Assembly: GCF_010448835.1 (NCBI RefSeq)
Contig: NZ_CP048409.1
Location: forward strand, 1,868,001-1,932,000
From: Draconibacterium halophilum
GTDB taxonomy: Bacteria; Bacteroidota; Bacteroidia; Bacteroidales; Prolixibacteraceae
Direction of reading: 5' to 3'
Length of the DNA: 64,000 bases
Part shown: piece after piece, positions 1 to 9,218 of the stretch
Layout: each line of letters begins with the position of its first letter
How positions within the stretch are numbered: the first letter of the stretch is position 1
Made by a program: the position numbers and the translations under genes
The notes under the pieces: generated by a model
What the model was told of the DNA's origin: nothing
Databases searched by the model: none
What the model saw: the letters and a program-made list of their open reading frames with translations, nothing else

Positions 1-2188
1 ATAATTGCCGCCACGGGTAGCCATCAACGTCAATTGTGTGGATTGTTCCAATAGGAGGGAAATATTTTTCAAGGAGTTGTTCTCTTCTAATAAAAACGTT
101 GGAGTAAATGGCATAATCCCAGTCTTCTTTTGATGTTTCGTAATATCTGGAATAATTCACTTTTACATTGGGGTAATCATTAAAATAATCAGTGTATGAG
201 GCATTTGTAATAATAATAAGGCTGTCACTAAGATCTTCGTTTTCTTTTAACCATTCTGATCCAGCCTTTACAGAATTATAATAGTAGTCTAAATCGTAAT
301 TTGCATAACCGCCTTTCATTCCATCAATTAGTTCGTTGAAATAGATATATTGGTTTGGGTGGTTCGCTACCATATGTCTTGCCGGAAGGAAAACCAATAT
401 AGTTAATACTATTATTGGCACTAATTTGTATCTGCGATTAAAGAATCCTATAAGATTGATCCACCCTTTTGAGGCTACAACAACAAAAAAGATTACAACA
501 AAGGTCAAATGACGCATGCCTCCGTAAATATTCGATTTTTGATAAATTATATAGGCTATTGGGAAAATACATCCAAAAATAAGAAGAATCATTATTGGAT
601 TAGGATGGTAATTTTTTGCTATAGATACAATATAAGATAAAAATCCAATAATCGTAAACAGAGGCATTCCAATAAGCAGATATGTCGGAGCATAACTTAC
701 GGGTAGACTTGTTGACATTTTTTGAATTCCATTAAAAATAGTTGTCAAAGACCACGGGAACTTAGAAAAGGTTACAATTGAATCATAAACGGCAGTTAAC
801 GGTTCTTCAAGGCCTTTGGGCCAAAGAATAAGACTTAAAAAATAACTGAATACAAGTATGATTGCAAAATAGCCGGTAAATTTGAATATTTGATTTTTGT
901 ATTTAGCCAATTTGTAAAACTCTTTGCCGGAAATAACAAATATGTAGTAAGAGCCAGCAAAAAGAAGAAAATAAGCATATAATAATACCCCTGGTGCCCG
1001 ATTACTAATGGTAAATGCAATTCCAATAATAAGCCCTATTAAATAGCGTAATTTAACTTTTGGCCAAAAATCGAAGAAACGTACGGTGTAGTAGGTAGCG
1101 ATTATATATCCGGTTGCAAAAGGTATATCTGATAGGTTATTCATGGAATTACCAAAATATCTGGGAGTAAAAAACATAAATAGAAGTGCCAGAACACCTC
1201 CGGCTCCACCTCCAATGCGTAATCCCAATAAGCCTGCAAATACCAGCCCAATAAAACCAATAATCGTATTGGAGTAATGACGAACATTCCAGACATCCCA
1301 TTCTGTTACTTGGCTTATAATACCGGCTATTACATTGGCTGAAAAACCATAGTATTCCATGTTAACCTCGCTGTATTCCGCCCACTTTGCATCGCTATCA
1401 TCTGTAAAATAGCGGATAACATTCTCTGCATGTCGTTTGCCAACAGGTTCATCTCCGGTAACTCCATAATCTTTTACAACTGCCAGCATTATAAAAAGCA
1501 TAGCAATACAAAGCAGCGTAAATAGGCTTCTATAGGTGAGGTCTTTTTTCAATTTGTTAGTTGACGAAAACTGATCTTTAAAGTACTCTCCTGAAAGAAT
1601 GTATTTTAAAGGTAGGGTGAATGAGTTGTAAACTTTTATTTTAACAACTTCACCTATAAACTGTTTTGTTTTTAAAGTCTGTGTTTCTTTAACAACTTCA
1701 TTACTGAGAGGAAGAAATCGATAGAAGTTTAGTTGGCAATAGTATGCTATCGAGTTCAGTAAATTATTGTCGCCGGAATAGTGTTCAAAAAATGGAATAA
1801 GCGATTCGCTTTGCGCAATGAGAAAAGGTGTATTATATATTTCTTTGTCAATTTTTGTAAATAATGATTCCAAATTCTTTTCAAATAACTTGCCTCTTTC
1901 TGTTTTGGCATAATAAGCTTCCTTAGTATTTAGTTTTTCGCTAAACTGCAGATACGCCGAAAATGTATTCGAATCGATCTTCGATTCATCAACAACTGCG
2001 CAATATTTATATTGCATAATTGTATCAATTTGATCTTGTTCGAAAGACCGGTCGATTACAATAGACTCTGCTTTATTGTTCTCAGCAATTTTACTGAAAC
2101 CTTTATTATTAACAATACAAACACATAGTCTTTTCGAAAGAGGTTCACTTTCTGTAATCGAATTTTTTTGTTTGGTTTTATTGCGCAT
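1..2188 (-). CDS. GT-C-like multi-pass membrane glycosyltransferase, partial (C-terminus beyond left edge)
   Basis: An uninterrupted reading frame runs from an ATG at 2188-2186 (MRNKTKQKNSITES) to the left edge, about 729 residues without a stop. The first ~200 residues are soluble and mostly polar. They are followed by a hydrophobic segment, then a loop with GDEPVGKRHAENVIRYF, then many membrane segments. An acidic GDE-type motif just after the first membrane helix is typical of GT-C/GT39-type glycosyltransferases, which use polyprenyl-phosphate sugars on the outer face of the inner membrane. The C-terminal part seen here is soluble (DWDYAIYSNVFIRREQLLEKYF, split over the end of the window). 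The gene is divergent from a DPM1-like GT2 that could make its lipid-linked donor; that pairing is inference. The N-terminal soluble extension is unusual and I do not recognise it. Family assignment is moderately sure; the acceptor is unknown. Confidence 0.7.
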   Translation of the reverse strand, partial: MRNKTKQKNSITESEPLSKRLCVCIVNNKGFSKIAENNKAESIVIDRSFEQDQIDTIMQYKYCAVVDESKIDSNTFSAYLQFSEKLNTKEAYYAKTERGKLFEKNLESLFTKIDKEIYNTPFLIAQSESLIPFFEHYSGDNNLLNSIAYYCQLNFYRFLPLSNEVVKETQTLKTKQFIGEVVKIKVYNSFTLPLKYILSGEYFKDQFSSTNKLKKDLTYRSLFTLLCIAMLFIMLAVVKDYGVTGDEPVGKRHAENVIRYFTDDSDAKWAEYSEVNMEYYGFSANVIAGIISQVTEWDVWNVRHYSNTIIGFIGLVFAGLLGLRIGGGAGGVLALLFMFFTPRYFGNSMNNLSDIPFATGYIIATYYTVRFFDFWPKVKLRYLIGLIIGIAFTISNRAPGVLLYAYFLLFAGSYYIFVISGKEFYKLAKYKNQIFKFTGYFAIILVFSYFLSLILWPKGLEEPLTAVYDSIVTFSKFPWSLTTIFNGIQKMSTSLPVSYAPTYLLIGMPLFTIIGFLSYIVSIAKNYHPNPIMILLIFGCIFPIAYIIYQKSNIYGGMRHLTFVVIFFVVVASKGWINLIGFFNRRYKLVPIIVLTILVFLPARHMVANHPNQYIYFNELIDGMKGGYANYDLDYYYNSVKAGSEWLKENEDLSDSLIIITNASYTDYFNDYPNVKVNYSRYYETSKEDWDYAIYSNVFIRREQLLEKYFPPIGTIHTIDVDGYPWRQL

Positions 2189-2316
2189 TTCAATTGTTAT
2201 TCTAAAAAATTTCGGACTCAGGTTACAAACTTATCAGTGATAATATGTAAAAGAAGCTAAAAATAAAGGATTATTTCAAAAATAAATAACTTAGATTTGT
2301 GTAAAATTGAAATTTT
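2189..2316. promoter_or_regulatory. Divergent promoter region between the two glycosyltransferases
   Basis: Two matches to the Bacteroidota -7 element TAnnTTTG face apart. TAGATTTG lies at 2292-2299 on the plus strand and would serve the GT2 gene. CAAACTTA at 2226-2233 is TAAGTTTG on the minus strand and would serve the membrane protein. Neither has a convincing TTTG -33 box 19-21 bases upstream, so these are candidates only. Confidence 0.4.
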
Positions 2317-3279
2317 ATGAAGCTTATAAGTATTGTCGTTTCAATGTATAATGAAGAAAGTGGTATTGCCTTTTTCTCGAAAAAACTTGTCGATGAATTG
2401 AAAAGGCTAAAGGAATATAACTTTGAAATACTTTGGGTGAACGATGGTAGTTTAGATCATACTCAACAAAATGTTGAAAAATCATGTTCATCTAAAGATG
2501 AGAATGTTGAACATATATTTATTCAGTTTTCAAGAAATTTTGGACATGAAGCTGCGATGATTGCAGGGGTAGATAATGCCCGTGGAGAGGCTGTTGTTTG
2601 TCTTGATGCCGATGGGCAACACCCACCAACTGAAGTAGGGAAAATGCTTCAAACTTATGAAAAAGGGCATGACATTGTATTGATGCAGCGAGTCGATAGA
2701 GAAGACCATGGAGTGATCAAAAGTTCAATGTCTAAAATGTTTTACACGGTTATAAATAAACTATCAGTTGTAAAGTTTCAGGAAAATGCATCTGACTTTT
2801 TTTTAATTTCAAAAAGTATCACTGAACTATTAAAGCAAGAATTTAGAGATAATAACCGGTTTTTAAGAGGATTTATACAAGAAGTTGGATTTAATGTAAA
2901 AGTGCTTGAATATACTGCCCCAAAAAGAAAGTATGGCGAAAGCAATTACTCTTTTTATAAACTTATGAAAATGGCTTTCAATGTAGTTTTTGCGTTTTCA
3001 AACAAACCTTTACGCATTGTAATTCTTATCTCCATTTGTTTCTTCTTGTTTACCATAGCATTCGGAGGATATTCCCTTGTTCAATATTTTATTGCCGATT
3101 CAATTCCTTCCGGGTATACTTCCATAATATTCTTTATTTCCTTGTCTTTTTCGTTAATGTTTTTGGTTCTAACTATATTGTCAATTTACTTTGAGAAAAC
3201 GATTAAGGAGATTCGAAAACGTCCATTATATATTATCCGCAAGATAAGGCGAAGCGATAGTAAAATTCATTTGCAATAA
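2317..3279 (+). CDS. GT2 family polyprenyl-phosphate-type glycosyltransferase (DPM1/GtrB-like) with two C-terminal membrane helices
   Basis: This 320-residue protein has an N-terminal GT-A domain: SIVVSMYNEE at the start, NDGS at residues 42-45, and the metal/nucleotide-sugar motif DADGQHPP at 97-104. The segment RKYGESNYSFYKL near residue 210 is characteristic of dolichol/undecaprenyl-phosphate mannosyl- or glucosyltransferases. Two hydrophobic helices lie at about residues 231-253 and 265-290, followed by a basic tail, the GtrB/ArnC arrangement that anchors the enzyme to the inner face of the cytoplasmic membrane. Known family members transfer a sugar from a nucleotide sugar to a polyprenyl phosphate. 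It is divergent from a GT-C-like protein and 33 bases upstream of a methyltransferase, suggesting surface-glycan or protein glycosylation. The sugar transferred cannot be told from sequence. Confidence 0.85.
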   Translation: MKLISIVVSMYNEESGIAFFSKKLVDELKRLKEYNFEILWVNDGSLDHTQQNVEKSCSSKDENVEHIFIQFSRNFGHEAAMIAGVDNARGEAVVCLDADGQHPPTEVGKMLQTYEKGHDIVLMQRVDREDHGVIKSSMSKMFYTVINKLSVVKFQENASDFFLISKSITELLKQEFRDNNRFLRGFIQEVGFNVKVLEYTAPKRKYGESNYSFYKLMKMAFNVVFAFSNKPLRIVILISICFFLFTIAFGGYSLVQYFIADSIPSGYTSIIFFISLSFSLMFLVLTILSIYFEKTIKEIRKRPLYIIRKIRRSDSKIHLQ

Positions 3280-3312
3280 GCAGTTTTTTATAATTTTCGA
3301 ATAGAGTAGAAG

Positions 3313-4050
3313 ATGATTAGTCAATTTCCAAAATCAAGAATACAGCTTCCGGAAGAGATAAAAGCAGTTTATGACTTGCATTATAAATCGAATAGAGAAG
3401 GAAACACTGCTGCTTCAGGTTTAGCGCAAATGATGGAAGCATGGATGCATAAGAAGGTTGCCGCTGATGTAAAGCCAATACATGAAAAACGGACATTGGA
3501 AATAGGAGCTGGTACCTTGAATCAGTTGTGTTACGAAAAATCAAGTCATTATGATATTGTAGAACCGTATGATAAACTTTATCAAAATTCTCAGTATCTT
3601 AGTAGTATTAATAAAGTTTATAATGATATTCGTGAGGTTGAGTCTACCAATAAATATGATAGAATTACTTCCATTGCGACATTTGAGCACATTCTGGATT
3701 TACCAGCAGTTGTTGCAAAAACTTGTCTTTTGCTTGCATCTAAAGGGACTTTGCGAACAAGTATTCCAAATGAAGGAACCCCATTGTGGACAATGGGGTG
3801 GAGATTAACTACTGGATTAGAATTTTATTTGAAGTATCGAGTTGATTATGGTATTTTAATGAAGTACGAACATGTTAATTCTGCCAAAGAAATTGAAGAT
3901 GTATTAAGCTACTTTTATAATATTAATGAATGTGATGTATTAGGTTTGAATAAAGCCGTCGGGTTTTATCGCTCTTATGTCAGTAAAGAACCAAAAGTTG
4001 AAGTGGCAAAAGATTACCTTGATTCGATAAACGAAGCAAAGCGAAGTTAG
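3313..4050 (+). CDS. SAM-dependent class I methyltransferase
   Basis: This 245-residue protein has the Rossmann-fold SAM motif I (LEIGAGTLNQLCYE), an acidic motif II region (YDIVEPYDKLY), and a post-motif region YDRITSIATFEHILDL typical of the Methyltransf_11/23 families. It starts 33 bases after the GT2 stop on the same strand, so the two genes are probably co-transcribed. By context it may modify a glycan or lipid-linked sugar, but the substrate is not determinable. Residues around IPNEGTPLWTMGWRLTTGLEFYLKY are hydrophobic/aromatic and could form an acceptor lid. The family call is firm and the role is open. Confidence 0.75.
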   Translation: MISQFPKSRIQLPEEIKAVYDLHYKSNREGNTAASGLAQMMEAWMHKKVAADVKPIHEKRTLEIGAGTLNQLCYEKSSHYDIVEPYDKLYQNSQYLSSINKVYNDIREVESTNKYDRITSIATFEHILDLPAVVAKTCLLLASKGTLRTSIPNEGTPLWTMGWRLTTGLEFYLKYRVDYGILMKYEHVNSAKEIEDVLSYFYNINECDVLGLNKAVGFYRSYVSKEPKVEVAKDYLDSINEAKRS

Positions 4051-4213
4051 GTCATGTATTAAATACTTTATGATTTGATGGGAATTCACGCGTCTTCCAT
4101 AATCTAATTTAAACTCCTTCCAAATTAAACAAACAACTAATCCTTTTTGCCCCAAAAACGTTGTACCTTTAGAAAACAAAAATCAAATTATTAATCTTTA
4201 AACAAGGAAAATT

Positions 4214-4792
4214 ATGGCATTTAGTTTACCAAAACTTCCGTATGCAAATAACGCATTGGAACCAGTAATAAGTGAAAAAACAATCGAGTTTCACTATGGC
4301 AAGCACCATCAGGCTTATGTAAATAATTTAAATAAGCTGGTTGAAGGAACTGAGTTTGAAAACGCAAGTTTGGAAGACATTATTAAAAAGGCCGAAGGTG
4401 GTATTTTTAATAACGGAGCTCAAGTGTGGAACCACACATTTTATTTTATGCAATTCAGTTCTGATGGCTGGAAAGAACCAAAAGATGAGTTGAAAGCAGC
4501 TATCGAAACTAAATTTGAATCGTTTGATGCTTTTAAGGAAGCGTTCTCGAAAGCAGCCGCTACTTTGTTTGGCTCGGGGTGGGCATGGTTGGTTGTTGAT
4601 GAAAAAGGTGAGTTGGAAATCGTTCAGACTAGTAATGCCGGAAATCCATTGCGAGATGGTAAGAAACCTCTGTTAACTTGCGATGTTTGGGAGCACGCAT
4701 ACTACCTGGATAAGCAAAACGCACGCCCGGCTTATGTTGCCGATTTTTGGAAAATCGTTGACTGGAAAGTAGTTTCAGAACGATTTGCGTAA
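4214..4792 (+). CDS. sodB: Superoxide dismutase, Fe type
   Basis: This 192-residue protein converts superoxide to oxygen and hydrogen peroxide in the cytoplasm. All four metal ligands of the Fe/Mn SOD family are visible: His27 (in FHYGKHH), His74 (NHTF), Asp157 and His161 (DVWEHAYY). Gln70 in the N-terminal-domain motif GAQVWNHTF is the position normally occupied in Fe enzymes, whereas Mn enzymes carry the corresponding Gln in the C-terminal domain, so Fe is the likely cofactor. The length is normal. It is a single gene with its own terminator downstream. A TACCTTTA stretch at 4164-4171 resembles the -7 box but lacks a well-spaced -33 box. Confidence 0.95.
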   Translation: MAFSLPKLPYANNALEPVISEKTIEFHYGKHHQAYVNNLNKLVEGTEFENASLEDIIKKAEGGIFNNGAQVWNHTFYFMQFSSDGWKEPKDELKAAIETKFESFDAFKEAFSKAAATLFGSGWAWLVVDEKGELEIVQTSNAGNPLRDGKKPLLTCDVWEHAYYLDKQNARPAYVADFWKIVDWKVVSERFA

Positions 4793-4801
4793 AGACAAAC
4801 C

Positions 4802-4865
4802 TTTGGTTTCTAAGAACCAAAATAATTAAAATAAATGAGGGCCTCACATAAAGTGAGACCCTCAT
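4802..4865. terminator. Bidirectional terminator between sodB and the convergent sugar symporter
   Basis: A small hairpin with 7-bp arms (4802-4808 TTTGGTT with 4815-4821 AACCAAA) precedes a stronger one. The second has a 13-base stem, 4835-4847 with 4853-4865, one G-T wobble and an ATAAA loop. The second stem begins with AT-rich sequence on either side, so it can serve both converging transcripts. Confidence 0.75.
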
Positions 4866-4892
4866 TATCGTTTCAATCGTTTCAACTAAAAA

Positions 4893-6269
4893 CTATTTTT
4901 TCCAGAGCGTTTCCATCTCTTCTAAAGTTTTTCCTTTTGTTTCGGGTACCAACTTCCACACAAAGAAGAAGGACAATAAGCTCATTAATCCATAAAATCC
5001 ATAAGTTACAGCACCGCTAAATTCCATCATGGCAGGGTAGGTAGATGAAATAAAATAGTTTGCTGTCCATTGTGCAACTACAGCAATTGCCACTGCACGC
5101 CCACGAATTTTATTAGGGAATATTTCTGAAATAAGAACCCAGCAAATTGGTCCCCACGACATCATAAATGAAGCCGTATATACAATAATGAATACAAGTG
5201 TGCTCGTACCTATAATCTCAAAAAAGGCTAAGCCTGCAATGGCAAACATTCCAACGGCCATACCAATTGAACCAACCATTAAAAGTGGTTTGCGGCCCCA
5301 TTTGTCAACAGTTAATATGGCCACAACGGTAAATATTACATTCACCAATCCCATTACAATGGTTTGTAACATCGATGCATCTTTAGCTGCTCCCATACTT
5401 TCAAAAATACGTGGTGCATAATACAGAGCCACATTAATACCTACAAATTGTTGAAATACAGAAAGCAGAATACCAATAATAATCACTAATTTTCCGTAAG
5501 ACCATAATTTCCCCGAATGGTGTTCAACGGTTTTTTTAATATCGTCAAGAATTTCTTTTGCCCTGCTTTTACCATTTATTTTTTCAAGAATAGCAAGAGC
5601 TTCGTTATCTTTTTCTTTCAAGGCGAGGTAACGAGGAGTTTCCGGAACAAAGAACAGTAAAAGTCCAAATAATGCGGCAGGGATCGATTCTGATAAGAAC
5701 ATTCTTCTCCATCCTACTTCATTTATCCACTCCAAACTATTACCATTGGCAATTCCCCAGTTTACAAAGTAAACAACCAGCATTCCAAAAATAATGGCGA
5801 ACTGGTTAATTGAAACCAAACGTCCACGAATATTTTCAGGAGCAATTTCGCCAATGTACATCGGAACAATAGCCGATGCCATACCAACACCAATTCCTCC
5901 AATTACACGATAAAAATTAAACATGTATAACAATCCCATGGTAGCCTGGCCTTTTTCGAAAAATAAGAATTCGGGATATCCCGATCCCAAAGCCGAAATA
6001 AAGAAAAGTAAAGCCGCGATCATTAGTGATTTTCTACGGCCAATTTTTAAAGCAAAAATACCGGAGATACCTCCACCAATTATGCAGCCAATTAACGCAC
6101 TTGAAATGGTTAAACCGTGAATTAAAGTACTTAAACCCTGACTGTCGATAAGAAATGCCTGCACCGATTTTTCGGCACCTGAAATAACAGCAGTATCGTA
6201 GCCAAAGAGTAAACCCCCGAGGGTAGCTACAATGGTTATAGAAAAAATGTAAAAACTATTGTTCTTCAT
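4893..6269 (-). CDS. xylE: MFS sugar:H+ symporter, XylE-like
   Basis: This is a 12-helix member of the sugar porter branch of the major facilitator superfamily, most likely importing D-xylose with a proton. Family signatures are all present: GGLLFGYDTAVISGA near the start, KIGRRKSL after helix 2, VPETPRYL (the PESPRWL motif), WGRKPLL in the second half and VPETKGKTLEEME at the C-terminus. The open frame extends upstream to 6311, but the likely start is the ATG at 6269 (MKNNSFYIFS), giving 458 residues and placing the first helix correctly; the upstream part overlaps a stem-loop. It is the last gene of the xylose cluster. Its substrate is inferred from that context, since glucose or arabinose porters look alike. 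Confidence 0.85.
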   Translation of the reverse strand: MKNNSFYIFSITIVATLGGLLFGYDTAVISGAEKSVQAFLIDSQGLSTLIHGLTISSALIGCIIGGGISGIFALKIGRRKSLMIAALLFFISALGSGYPEFLFFEKGQATMGLLYMFNFYRVIGGIGVGMASAIVPMYIGEIAPENIRGRLVSINQFAIIFGMLVVYFVNWGIANGNSLEWINEVGWRRMFLSESIPAALFGLLLFFVPETPRYLALKEKDNEALAILEKINGKSRAKEILDDIKKTVEHHSGKLWSYGKLVIIIGILLSVFQQFVGINVALYYAPRIFESMGAAKDASMLQTIVMGLVNVIFTVVAILTVDKWGRKPLLMVGSIGMAVGMFAIAGLAFFEIIGTSTLVFIIVYTASFMMSWGPICWVLISEIFPNKIRGRAVAIAVVAQWTANYFISSTYPAMMEFSGAVTYGFYGLMSLLSFFFVWKLVPETKGKTLEEMETLWKK

Positions 6270-6300
6270 AATATTGGTAATGTTAGTATTGTATAAAGAA

Positions 6301-6330
6301 GCCCAGTTCAAACTAAATTTTGAACCGGGC
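6301..6330 (-). other. Stem-loop between xylA and the sugar symporter
   Basis: Arms 6301-6312 and 6319-6330 pair over 12 positions with one A-C mismatch and a 6-base loop. On the minus strand it lies 32 bases ahead of the symporter ATG and 159 bases after xylA. No long T tract follows it, so it looks more like an mRNA-stabilising or processing hairpin than a full terminator; a partial attenuator is possible. Confidence 0.5.
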
Positions 6331-6488
6331 CAACTTTAAATATGATTTAAGACAAATCCTTATCTATCGAATTCTCATATGAATTAAATATATGCATTTA
6401 ATGAGTGTTATAAAAGTTCATATTTTCCACACATTCGTTTCACATTAAATCCAATAAAAGATTCAAAATAATCAGGTTTTTGAACGAA

Positions 6489-7814
6489 CTATAAATACCA
6501 GTTAATCAATTGTTCGATCATTTCTTGTTTTCCACTGATCTGAGCTGGTTCGCCAACTTCTTTTGCAATGGCGTACATATCTTCGATGGTTAATTTACCG
6601 GTTTCAAATTCGGCACCTTTACCTTCGTCGAACGAAGCATAACGTGCAGCACGCATAGCGCAGTATTGCGAGTCGTTCAGAATTTTGTCGGCAATTACAA
6701 GGGCACGCGCAAATACGTCCATACCACCAATGTGTGCGATAAAGATATCTTCAAGATCGGTTGAGTTACGGCGTGTTTTGGCATCAAAGTTAATACCGCC
6801 TTCTGTAAACCCTCCGGCAGGAAGAATTTCGAGCATGGCCTCGGTAACTTCGTAAATGCTTGTTGGGAATTCATCTGTATCCCATCCGTTTTGATAGTCA
6901 CCTTTATTTGCATCAATCGATCCAAGTAAACCGGCATCGGTCGACATTCTCAGGTCGTGCGTAAACGTATGACCGGCAAGTGTAGCGTGGTTTACTTCAA
7001 TATTTAGTTTAAAGTCATTTTCCAGGCCATTGGCTTTTAGGAATGCGATAACTGTTTGTGCATCGTAATCGTACTGGTGCTTAGTTGGCTCCATTGGTTT
7101 TGGCTCGATAAAGAAAGAACCTTTAAAACCTTGTTTGCGACCATAATCGCGTGCCATACGAAGGAATTCTCCAAGGTGTGCCAGTTCGCGTTTTGTATCG
7201 GTATTGTGCAGGCTCATGTAACCCTCACGGCCTCCCCAGAAAGTATAACCCGTGCCGCCCAGGGCAATGGTAGCATCGATAGCATTTTTAACCTGAACGG
7301 CAGCATTCGCAACCACATTAAAATCAGGGTTTGTTGATGCCCCGTTCATATAACGCGAATTACTAAAAACATTGGCTGTTCCCCACAATAACTTAGCGCC
7401 TGAATCAGCTTGTTTTTGTTTGGCAATCTCCACCAGTTTTTCCAATCGTTTTTCAATCTCGAAAACAGTACCGTCACCTGCAACGTCAGTGTCGTGGAAA
7501 CAATAGAATGGAGCTCCCAATTTTGTTATAAATTCAAAAGCGGCATCCATTTTCTCTTTGGCAGCATCCATCTTATCGGCAGCTCCAACCCACGGGAAAA
7601 TCTGTGTTCCTGGCCCGAATGGGTCTTCACCTGTTCCACAGAACGTATGCCAGTAAGCAACCGCAAAACGCAAGTGGTCTTTCATTGTTTTTCCTGCAAC
7701 AACTCTGTTCTCGTCGTACCATTTAAAGGCCAACGGATTTTTTGAATCAGGACCTTCGAATTTAATTTGATCGATACCTTTAAAATACTCTTTGTTTCCT
7801 TTTAAAACTTCCAT
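6489..7814 (-). CDS. xylA: Xylose isomerase
   Basis: This enzyme isomerises D-xylose to D-xylulose using divalent metals. The 441-residue length is that of the long (type II) xylose isomerases. Active-site features are visible: His107 in CFHDTD, the FWGGREGYMSLHNT segment around residue 192-205, the metal-site Glu237 and Lys239 in FFIEPKPMEPTKHQYD, Glu273 and His276 in NIEVNHATLAGH, and the aspartates of SIDANKGDYQNGWDTDEFP. It starts at MEVLKGNKEYF, 32 bases after the preceding oxidoreductase gene. It lies in the minus-strand order regulator - xylB - oxidoreductase - xylA - symporter and is probably expressed from the promoter ahead of xylB. Confidence 0.97.
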   Translation of the reverse strand: MEVLKGNKEYFKGIDQIKFEGPDSKNPLAFKWYDENRVVAGKTMKDHLRFAVAYWHTFCGTGEDPFGPGTQIFPWVGAADKMDAAKEKMDAAFEFITKLGAPFYCFHDTDVAGDGTVFEIEKRLEKLVEIAKQKQADSGAKLLWGTANVFSNSRYMNGASTNPDFNVVANAAVQVKNAIDATIALGGTGYTFWGGREGYMSLHNTDTKRELAHLGEFLRMARDYGRKQGFKGSFFIEPKPMEPTKHQYDYDAQTVIAFLKANGLENDFKLNIEVNHATLAGHTFTHDLRMSTDAGLLGSIDANKGDYQNGWDTDEFPTSIYEVTEAMLEILPAGGFTEGGINFDAKTRRNSTDLEDIFIAHIGGMDVFARALVIADKILNDSQYCAMRAARYASFDEGKGAEFETGKLTIEDMYAIAKEVGEPAQISGKQEMIEQLINWYL

Positions 7815-7846
7815 TTTATATTAATTTTTAATAGTTATTATTTCTA

Positions 7847-9196
7847 CTATAAGTTTTCGCCATAAGACCAACCTTTGCGAACAGGCTCTTTAATGTACTT
7901 ATCCAATTCAGGACGATCTGTGGCTTTCATGTTTTTAGCATCGTAATTAATTGTGCCACCAAAACGTTGCGCCAATACACCAACCTGTGCCATTTCCATA
8001 AGACTAGAAGCGTAATCGAAATTAGAACCAGGCAAGCTATCATTCTTAATGGCGTCAATCCATTCTTGCACGGGTTGTTCTTCGCCAACACGAGGAATGG
8101 TTTTCTCCGGGGCATTCTTCAAAAAATCCTGCCATTCTTCTTCGGGCATTAATAATCTGGGATTATTGGGTCTACCACCCGTATATAGAGTGTTTTTGTC
8201 TCCAATCATAATCATTCCACGATCCGGTAATTCTGTTAATCCCCATTCTGGTTTTAACTCTGGTTTATCAAAACCTTCAAGCCATTTCATTGTCAGTGGA
8301 GCTTTGTTGCCTCTGGCTCCAAACTGCCATGTAACGACTGATTCCTGAGCGACAAAACTATGATCCGGTACCGGATCTTTAATTTGCGCATCAACGGTGT
8401 GCGGCAAACCCATATCCAGAGACCAGAAAGGAGCATCAAGCGTATGGCAACACCAGTCACCAAGTTTCCCATTTCCGTAATCGTAAAATCCTCTCCAGGT
8501 TCGGGGGGCGTATAAATTGTTAAATGGGCGTTCCGAAACAGGTCCTTGCCATAAATCCCAGTTCAGTCCTTCGGGAATGGCATCTTTTTGTGGTGGGAAT
8601 GAATTCGGTTTTGCGAAGTAGATATCTTTTTCGAAATCTATTTTACCTTGCCAGGCAATAACTTCTTTAACTTCTCCAAGTACTCCGGCTTCGTACCATT
8701 CTTTTACAAGCCTGATACCATTTGTTGTATGACCCTGATTACCCATTTGCGACACGATTCCATAGTGTTTGGCTGCTTTTTTTAGTGTACGCAATTGCCA
8801 GATGTTATGCGCCAATGGCTTTTCTACAAACACATGCTTCCCCAGTTCCATTGCTGCCATGGCCGCAGGAAAATGTGTGTGATCAGGTGTTGCAATAATA
8901 ACGGCATCAATTTGATTTGCCATTTCATCAAACATTAACCTAAAATCCTTGTACTTTTTTGCATTCGGGCAGGCCTCGTATCCTTTTGCCGACATTCTGT
9001 CGTCAACATCACACATGGCAACGATACTTTCACTGGGAACCTGGCTCCAACTTGCATGTCCTCGTCCGCCAACTCCAATCACAGCAAAATTTAAACGATC
9101 ATTCGGCGAACAGCTAATCATATGTGGAATGATTGCGGCTCCAACACCAGCAGTAGTGGCTGATTTCAAAAAAGTTCTTCTTGTAGTTTTTTTCAT
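7847..9196 (-). CDS. Exported Gfo/Idh/MocA-family oxidoreductase with Tat signal
   Basis: This 449-residue protein begins with a twin-arginine signal (KKTTRRTFLKSATTAGVGAA) followed by a Cys in IIPHMISCS, which may make it a lipoprotein. A Rossmann fold follows (NFAVIGVGGRGHA), then the sugar-oxidoreductase segment FVEKPLAHN, with its Lys-Pro, and a C-terminal domain with GDWCCHTLDAPFW. Family members oxidise, reduce or epimerise sugars or glycosides with NAD(P), and exported forms carry the cofactor through the Tat system. It lies between xylB and xylA with spacings of 22 and 32 bases, so it should be co-transcribed with them. It is not a classical xylose-pathway enzyme; a role in processing a xylose-containing glycoside in the periplasm is only an inference. 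Confidence 0.85.
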   Translation of the reverse strand: MKKTTRRTFLKSATTAGVGAAIIPHMISCSPNDRLNFAVIGVGGRGHASWSQVPSESIVAMCDVDDRMSAKGYEACPNAKKYKDFRLMFDEMANQIDAVIIATPDHTHFPAAMAAMELGKHVFVEKPLAHNIWQLRTLKKAAKHYGIVSQMGNQGHTTNGIRLVKEWYEAGVLGEVKEVIAWQGKIDFEKDIYFAKPNSFPPQKDAIPEGLNWDLWQGPVSERPFNNLYAPRTWRGFYDYGNGKLGDWCCHTLDAPFWSLDMGLPHTVDAQIKDPVPDHSFVAQESVVTWQFGARGNKAPLTMKWLEGFDKPELKPEWGLTELPDRGMIMIGDKNTLYTGGRPNNPRLLMPEEEWQDFLKNAPEKTIPRVGEEQPVQEWIDAIKNDSLPGSNFDYASSLMEMAQVGVLAQRFGGTINYDAKNMKATDRPELDKYIKEPVRKGWSYGENL

Positions 9197-9218
9197 AGTT
9201 TATTGGTTTAGTTAGTAT

